Origin: JAUASV01 sp047605685
Lineage (GTDB): Bacteria > Actinomycetota > Actinomycetes > Actinomycetales > Microbacteriaceae
Direction of reading: 5' to 3'
NCBI GenBank assembly: GCA_047605685.1
Contig: JASGFF010000002.1
Span: 1-64,000, forward strand
Length of the DNA stretch: 64,000 nucleotides
Shown: piece after piece, positions 59,934 to 64,000 of the stretch
Layout: each line of letters starts with the position of its first letter
How positions within the stretch are numbered: position 1 is the stretch's first letter
Made by a program: the position numbers and the translations under genes
The notes under the pieces: generated by a model
Databases searched by the model: none
Seen by the model: only the letters and a program-made list of their open reading frames with translations
Told to the model about the DNA's origin: nothing

Positions 59934-61073
59934 TCAGCGCGACGGCGATTCCGCCCGGCGCCCCCGGCCGAGCCAGCACATCACGACGCCGCCGACGAGC
60001 AGTCCCCAGAACGCCGAGCCGATGCCGAGCACGACCACGCCGGATGCGACGACGAGGAACGTCGCGATCGCGGCGATCCGGTGCCGGGGGTCCTCGAGCG
60101 CGCTCACGACGCTGGACACCAGGGCGCCGAGCACGGCGAGCCCCGCGACGGCCGTGATGAGGATCGCGGGCGCGGCCGTGACGAGCGCCGCGGCGAGTCC
60201 GGCGCCGAGGCCGAGCGGCACATAGAGCAGACCGTTCGTGAGGGTCGCGATCCACCGGCGTCGCGGGTCCGGGTGTGCGTCGGGCCCGGTCATGATCGCG
60301 GCGGTGATCGCCCCGAGGTTGATCGCGTGGCCGCCGAACAGCGCGGCCGCCGCCGAACCGAGCCCCTGACCGACGAGGGCGAAGCGCACCGGCGGCTCGA
60401 AGCCGTGCGACCGCAGCACCGTGAAACCGGGCACGTTCTGCCCCGCCATCGTCACGATGAACAGCGGCAGACCGACGCCGACGACGACCCCGGGGTCGAA
60501 GGTCGGAAGGACGAGATCGAGGTGCGGCACGACCTCCGCCGATCGCGTCCAGCCCGTGCCGGCGATCACGACCACGGCGCCGATCGCGACGAGCATCGCC
60601 GCGGGCACCGCCCAGCGCGCGGCGAGACGGGACAGCACGAGCCAGACCAGCACGACGGGCCCCGCCGCGAGCGGCAGCGTCGCCACGGCCTCCACCGGCG
60701 CGAGGCAGATCGGCAGCAGCACGCCGGCGAGCATCGCGTTCGCCAGCGGACGCGGGATGCGCGTGATCGCCCGGCCGAGCATCGGCCACAGCCCGCAGAG
60801 CAGCATGAGCGCCGCCGACACCAGGAACGCGCCGATCGCGTCGGAGAAGCGGATGCCATGATCGGCCGCCGCGAGCAGCACGGCCGCCCCCGGCGTCGAC
60901 CACGCGATCGCCACCGGCAGTCGCAGCACGACCGCGCCCACGATGCTCACGACGGCGATCGCGAGACACAGCGCGAACAGACCGGACGCCGCCTGGGCGT
61001 CGGTCGCGCCGACGGCCTGCAGCCCCGCGATCACGAGTGCGAACGAGCTCGCGAACCCGGAGATGGCGGCCAC
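59934..61073 (-). CDS. BenE family transporter (benzoate/H+ symporter type)
   Basis: A 379-residue membrane protein with about eleven helices, with the BenE features GFASSFALVIAGLQAVGATDAQAASGLFALCLAIAVV, RLPVAIAWSTPGAAVL, FIVTMAGQNVPGFTVLRSHGF and GGHAINLGAITAAI. BenE proteins transport benzoate or related acids, but no benzoate pathway is nearby. The only normal in-frame start is the GTG at 61073. Homology continues 14 codons upstream (TASSVLPPVTAGFVAA), where the codon exactly six bases after a TAGGCT -10 is ATC at 61115. An ATG at 61119 is in the wrong frame by one base. Confidence 0.85.
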   Translation of the reverse strand: MAAISGFASSFALVIAGLQAVGATDAQAASGLFALCLAIAVVSIVGAVVLRLPVAIAWSTPGAAVLLAAADHGIRFSDAIGAFLVSAALMLLCGLWPMLGRAITRIPRPLANAMLAGVLLPICLAPVEAVATLPLAAGPVVLVWLVLSRLAARWAVPAAMLVAIGAVVVIAGTGWTRSAEVVPHLDLVLPTFDPGVVVGVGLPLFIVTMAGQNVPGFTVLRSHGFEPPVRFALVGQGLGSAAAALFGGHAINLGAITAAIMTGPDAHPDPRRRWIATLTNGLLYVPLGLGAGLAAALVTAAPAILITAVAGLAVLGALVSSVVSALEDPRHRIAAIATFLVVASGVVVLGIGSAFWGLLVGGVVMCWLGRGRRAESPSR

Positions 61074-61121
61074 GAACCCGGCCGTGACGGGCGGGAGAAC
61101 GGATGACGCGGTGATTCATCG

Positions 61122-61127
61122 AGCCTA
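61122..61127 (-). promoter_or_regulatory. Leaderless-type -10 for the BenE gene (TAGGCT)
   Basis: TAGGCT on the minus strand ends six bases before the in-frame ATC codon at 61115-61113. Confidence 0.4.
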
Positions 61128-61288
61128 GCGAGCCACGAGACGCTCATCGAGATCGGTGCAGAAGCGCACGGTCATAGCGCACGGTCACGGCCATGCCGTG
61201 AATGACACCAGATCGGCATCGGAGGGCGCAGGAGCTTCGAGACGGCGCGGCACGCCTCCCCTCGGCTGGCGAGGCTGGCGAGAAGCGG

Positions 61289-62566
61289 TTACGCGCTCTT
61301 CTCGCGCCGGAGGTCCTTGCGCGGCACGATCGTCGGCGCGGCGTTGGCGACGACGGCCTCGCGGGTGACGATGACCCGCGCCACGTGGTTGTCGGAGGGC
61401 ACCTCGAACATGATCGGGCCGAGCACCTCCTCCAGGATCGCCCGCAACCCGCGGGCGCCGGTCTGGCGCAGCACGGCGAGGTCGGCGATCGCCTCGAGCG
61501 CGTCATCCGTGAACTCCAGCTCGACGCCGTCGAAGTCGAACATGCGCTGGTACTGCTTGACGAGGGCGTTCTTCGGCTGGGTGAGGATGTCCATGAGCGC
61601 CTCGCGGTCGAGGGGGGTGACGCTCGCGATCACCGGCAGCCGGCCGATGAACTCCGGGATCAGGCCGAACTTGTGCAGGTCCTCGGGCAGCACCTCGCTG
61701 AACAGGTTCTTCTCGAGCTCCTTGTTGTGCAACGGCGCCCCGAAGCCGATGCCGCGCTTGCCGGCCCGGCTGGAGATGATGTCCTCGAGGCCGGCGAAGG
61801 CGCCCGCGACGATGAACAGCACGTTCGTTGTGTCCACCTGGATGAACTCCTGGTGCGGATGCTTGCGTCCACCCTGCGGCGGCACCGACGCCACCGTGCC
61901 CTCGAGGATCTTCAGCAGCGCCTGCTGCACGCCCTCGCCCGAGACGTCCCGGGTGATCGACGGGTTCTCGGCCTTGCGGGCGATCTTGTCGATCTCGTCG
62001 ATGTAGATGATGCCGGTCTCGGCGCGCTTCACGTCGTAGTCCGCGGCCTGGATGAGCTTGAGCAGGATGTTCTCGACATCCTCGCCCACGTAGCCGGCCT
62101 CGGTGAGCGCGGTGGCGTCGGCGACGGCGAAGGGCACGTTGAGGCGTTTCGCGAGCGTCTGGGCGAGATAGGTCTTGCCGCAGCCGGTGGGGCCGATGAG
62201 CAGGATGTTCGACTTCGCGATCTCGACCTCGCTGCTCAGGTCGTCGACGCTCGCGATGGTGTTCTTCGCGCGCACCCGCTTGTAGTGGTTGTAGACCGCC
62301 ACCGAGAGGGCTTTCTTCGCCCGCTCCTGGCCGATCACGTACTCCTCGAGAAAGGAGTAGATCTCCTTGGGCTTGGGCAGGTCGAACTCGCTCTGCGCCT
62401 CGTCGCCGGCCTCGGCCAGACGCTCCTCGATGATCTCGTTGCACAGCTCGACGCACTCGTCGCAGATGTACACGCCGGGTCCGGCGATGAGCTGCTGCAC
62501 CTGCTTCTGGCTCTTGCCGCAGAACGAGCACTTGAGCAGGTCGGCGCTCTCTCCGATGCGTGCCAT
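61289..62566 (-). CDS. clpX: ATP-dependent Clp protease ATP-binding subunit ClpX
   Basis: ClpX unfolds substrates and feeds them to ClpP. The 425-residue AAA+ protein has the N-terminal zinc domain (C13, C16, C35, C38), Walker A LLIGPTGCGKTYLAQTLAKRLN, Walker B TGIIYIDEIDKIARK, the ClpP-contacting loop (SRAGKRGIGFGAPL) and sensor 2 TGARGLRAILEEVLGPIMFEVPS. GGGAGAG precedes the ATG at 62566. It lies downstream of clpP1-clpP2 on the same strand. Confidence 0.98.
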   Translation of the reverse strand: MARIGESADLLKCSFCGKSQKQVQQLIAGPGVYICDECVELCNEIIEERLAEAGDEAQSEFDLPKPKEIYSFLEEYVIGQERAKKALSVAVYNHYKRVRAKNTIASVDDLSSEVEIAKSNILLIGPTGCGKTYLAQTLAKRLNVPFAVADATALTEAGYVGEDVENILLKLIQAADYDVKRAETGIIYIDEIDKIARKAENPSITRDVSGEGVQQALLKILEGTVASVPPQGGRKHPHQEFIQVDTTNVLFIVAGAFAGLEDIISSRAGKRGIGFGAPLHNKELEKNLFSEVLPEDLHKFGLIPEFIGRLPVIASVTPLDREALMDILTQPKNALVKQYQRMFDFDGVELEFTDDALEAIADLAVLRQTGARGLRAILEEVLGPIMFEVPSDNHVARVIVTREAVVANAAPTIVPRKDLRREKSA

Positions 62567-62675
62567 CTCGCTCTCCCGTTCATCCCGGCGACCGTTCCTG
62601 AGAGCCTAACGCGTGCCGGCGACGGCCGCGGGCAGGCCGCCGGAACGCGCCGCTGCGTGTCGGCCGGCCGCGTCC

Positions 62676-63380
62676 TCAGCGGGTGAGCGCGGGCACGGAG
62701 ACCGCCTTGCGGCTCGCGAGCACCTGGTCGATGAGACCGTACTCGAAGGCCTCCTGGGCGGAGAGGATCTTGTCGCGGTCGATGTCCTTGTGCACCTGCT
62801 CGATCGAGCGGTTCGAGTGCTTCGAGAGCGCCTCCTCGAGCCAGGTGCGCATCCGCAGGATCTCCGCCGCCTGGATCTCGATGTCGGAGGCCTGGCCGCC
62901 GCCCGAGCCGGAGGTGGCCGGCTGGTGGATGAGGATGCGCGCGTTCGGCAGCGCGAGGCGCTTGCCCGGCGTGCCCGCCGCCGCGAGCACGGCGGCCGCG
63001 GAGGCGGCCTGGCCGAGCACGACGGTCTGCACCTCGGGCCGGATGTACTGCATGGTGTCGTAGATGGCCGTCATCGCCGTGAAGGAGCCGCCGGGCGAGT
63101 TGATGTACATCACGATGTCGCGGTCGGGGTCCATCGACTCGAGCACGAGCAGCTGGGCCATGATGTCGTCCGCGCTCGCGTCGTCGATCTGCACGCCCAT
63201 GAAGACGATGCGGTCCTCGAAGAGCTTCGCGTAGGGATCCTGGCGCTTGTAGCCGTAGGCGGTGCGCTCCTCGAAGGAGGGCAGGATGTAGCGGGCCTGC
63301 GGCATCGCCGGCGCCTGGGAGCTATGCCCCGGGGGGGATGCCTGGCCGAGGGAGGGCCGGCCGAAGGGGAAGTCGTTCAT
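62676..63380 (-). CDS. clpP2: ATP-dependent Clp protease proteolytic subunit 2
   Basis: The 234-residue ClpP paralogue carries the catalytic triad: S127 in GQAASAAA, H152 in ILIHQPA and D203 in DRDKILSA. Its N-terminal tail of about 30 residues is rich in Pro, Gly and Ser. In actinobacteria ClpP1 and ClpP2 form a mixed tetradecamer with ClpX or ClpC. It follows clpP1 by 34 bases. Confidence 0.96.
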   Translation of the reverse strand: MNDFPFGRPSLGQASPPGHSSQAPAMPQARYILPSFEERTAYGYKRQDPYAKLFEDRIVFMGVQIDDASADDIMAQLLVLESMDPDRDIVMYINSPGGSFTAMTAIYDTMQYIRPEVQTVVLGQAASAAAVLAAAGTPGKRLALPNARILIHQPATSGSGGGQASDIEIQAAEILRMRTWLEEALSKHSNRSIEQVHKDIDRDKILSAQEAFEYGLIDQVLASRKAVSVPALTR

Positions 63381-63414
63381 TGTGCTCTCTCGTCGCTCTC
63401 TCGTCCGGGCTCGC

Positions 63415-64000
63415 TCAGCTGGTCTTCTCGGTGCCGGTCTTCTCGGTGCCGGTCTTCGCCGGGTCGGAGGACACCGCCTGATCGGTGCCGCCGCCGCCGA
63501 CGACGCCGGTGGAGAACTCGCGGATGTGGTCGACGAAGCCGTACTCGAGCGCGCCCCTGGCGTCGAACCAGTTGTCCCGGTCGTTGTCCGCGAGGATCTG
63601 CTCGATGCTCTTGCCGGTCTGCTCGGCCGTGAGCTCCGCCATCCGCTTCTTCATGTCCAGGATGACGAAGGCCTGCGTCTGGATGTCCGCGGCGGTGCCG
63701 CCGAAGCCGCCCGAGGGCTGGTGCAGCAGCACCCGCGCGTTCGGGGTGATGTAGCGCTTGCCCCTGGTGCCGCTGGAGAGCAGGAACTGGCCCATGGACG
63801 CCGCGAGCCCGATGCCGACCGTGACGATGTCGTTCGGCACGAACTGCATGGTGTCGTAGATCGCCATGCCCGCCGTGATCGAGCCGCCGGGCGAGTTGAT
63901 GTAGAGGTAGATGTCCTTCTTCGAGTCCTCGGCGGCGAGCATCAGGATCTTCGCGCAGATCTCGTTCGCGTTGTCATCCCGCACCTCGGAGCCGAGCCAG
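63415..64000 (-). CDS. clpP1: ATP-dependent Clp protease proteolytic subunit 1 (N-terminus beyond right edge)
   Basis: The 194 residues in the window begin LGSEVRDDNANEICAKILMLAAED and include YINSPGGSITAGMAIYDTMQFV, the catalytic Ser in GIGLAASMGQFLLSSG, the His in VLLHQPSGGFGG and the Asp in DNDRDNWFDARGALEYGF. This is a ClpP1 core missing roughly 30 residues of the N-terminus. The C-terminal tail has a 15-bp repeat (63421-63456) encoding EKTGT units. Confidence 0.95.
   Translation of the reverse strand, partial: WLGSEVRDDNANEICAKILMLAAEDSKKDIYLYINSPGGSITAGMAIYDTMQFVPNDIVTVGIGLAASMGQFLLSSGTRGKRYITPNARVLLHQPSGGFGGTAADIQTQAFVILDMKKRMAELTAEQTGKSIEQILADNDRDNWFDARGALEYGFVDHIREFSTGVVGGGGTDQAVSSDPAKTGTEKTGTEKTS

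Noticed and set aside
59934..61073. A benzoate degradation locus around the BenE gene
   Set aside because: Only the transporter and an LLM enzyme are present; no ring-hydroxylating or ring-cleaving genes are seen.

Overview
The window is 64 kb of high-GC, densely packed DNA from an actinobacterium, most likely a member of the Microbacteriaceae. This rests on the paired ClpP1/ClpP2 genes, SepH, LCP, DUF3093, DUF4191, DUF4193 and DUF4233 proteins, glnE beside a second glutamine synthetase, a translational-type T-box before ileS, and the many genes that appear to be transcribed without a leader. I cannot name a genus. Most of the window looks like conserved chromosomal core. Accessory material is limited to a 2.2-kb ABC-F island (about 36.3-38.5 kb), an HNH gene with a decayed vapBC module (51.4-53.3 kb) and possibly a dipeptide/oligopeptide ABC importer (20.5-27.0 kb).

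Layout. 0-5 kb: the start of acn (runs off the left edge), the dut-DUF3710-DUF3159 operon, DUF3093, DUF4193 and sepH. 4.5-10.6 kb: the suf Fe-S assembly operon (sufB-sufD-Rieske-sufC-sufT) followed upstream by the haem A pathway genes ctaB-ctaA. 10.7-20.4 kb: an Lrp-type regulator divergent from alanine dehydrogenase, a DUF1684 protein, a phytoene-desaturase-like oxidoreductase, an LCP wall-polymer ligase, tRNA-Met, a GT4 glycosyltransferase, a DMT transporter, peptide deformylase, a lone histidine kinase and tRNA-Asn. 20.5-27 kb: an ABC importer with a lipoprotein receptor, two permeases, a fused double ATPase and a third, degenerate ATPase. 27-34.7 kb: dnaG, dgt, dus, a TagB/TagF-like glycerophosphotransferase, DUF4191, a methyltransferase and an RDD protein. 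34.8-45.4 kb: nitrogen metabolism (glnA1, glnE, glnA2) with the ABC-F island lodged between the convergent glnA1 and glnE, then nadE and panB. 45.4-51.3 kb: the T-box-ileS-folC-DUF4233-ndk operon. 51.4-56.8 kb: HNH/DUF222 gene, vapB with a deleted vapC, valS, a GNAT acetyltransferase and a small unknown protein. 56.8-64 kb: M3 oligopeptidase, a luciferase-like monooxygenase, a BenE transporter, clpX, clpP2 and clpP1 (runs off the right edge).

How the genes work together. glnA1 is the adenylylatable glutamine synthetase and glnE its modifying enzyme. The glnA1 promoter carries a four-part GlnR-type box and its leader an inverted repeat that reaches the ribosome-binding site. ileS is controlled by a T-box that senses uncharged tRNA-Ile. 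The Lrp-type regulator is placed to control ald, as AldR does in mycobacteria. ClpX with ClpP1/ClpP2 forms the ATP-dependent protease.

Features that stand out: a -10 element exactly six bases before the start codon at a dozen genes; a BenE gene whose expected leaderless start codon reads ATC; an ABC-F gene with a short leader ORF and hairpins suggesting ribosome-mediated attenuation; a third ABC ATPase lacking the catalytic Glu and the switch His; a toxin-less VapB with a five-copy repeat; and in-frame 12-33-bp tandem repeats in many unrelated genes.
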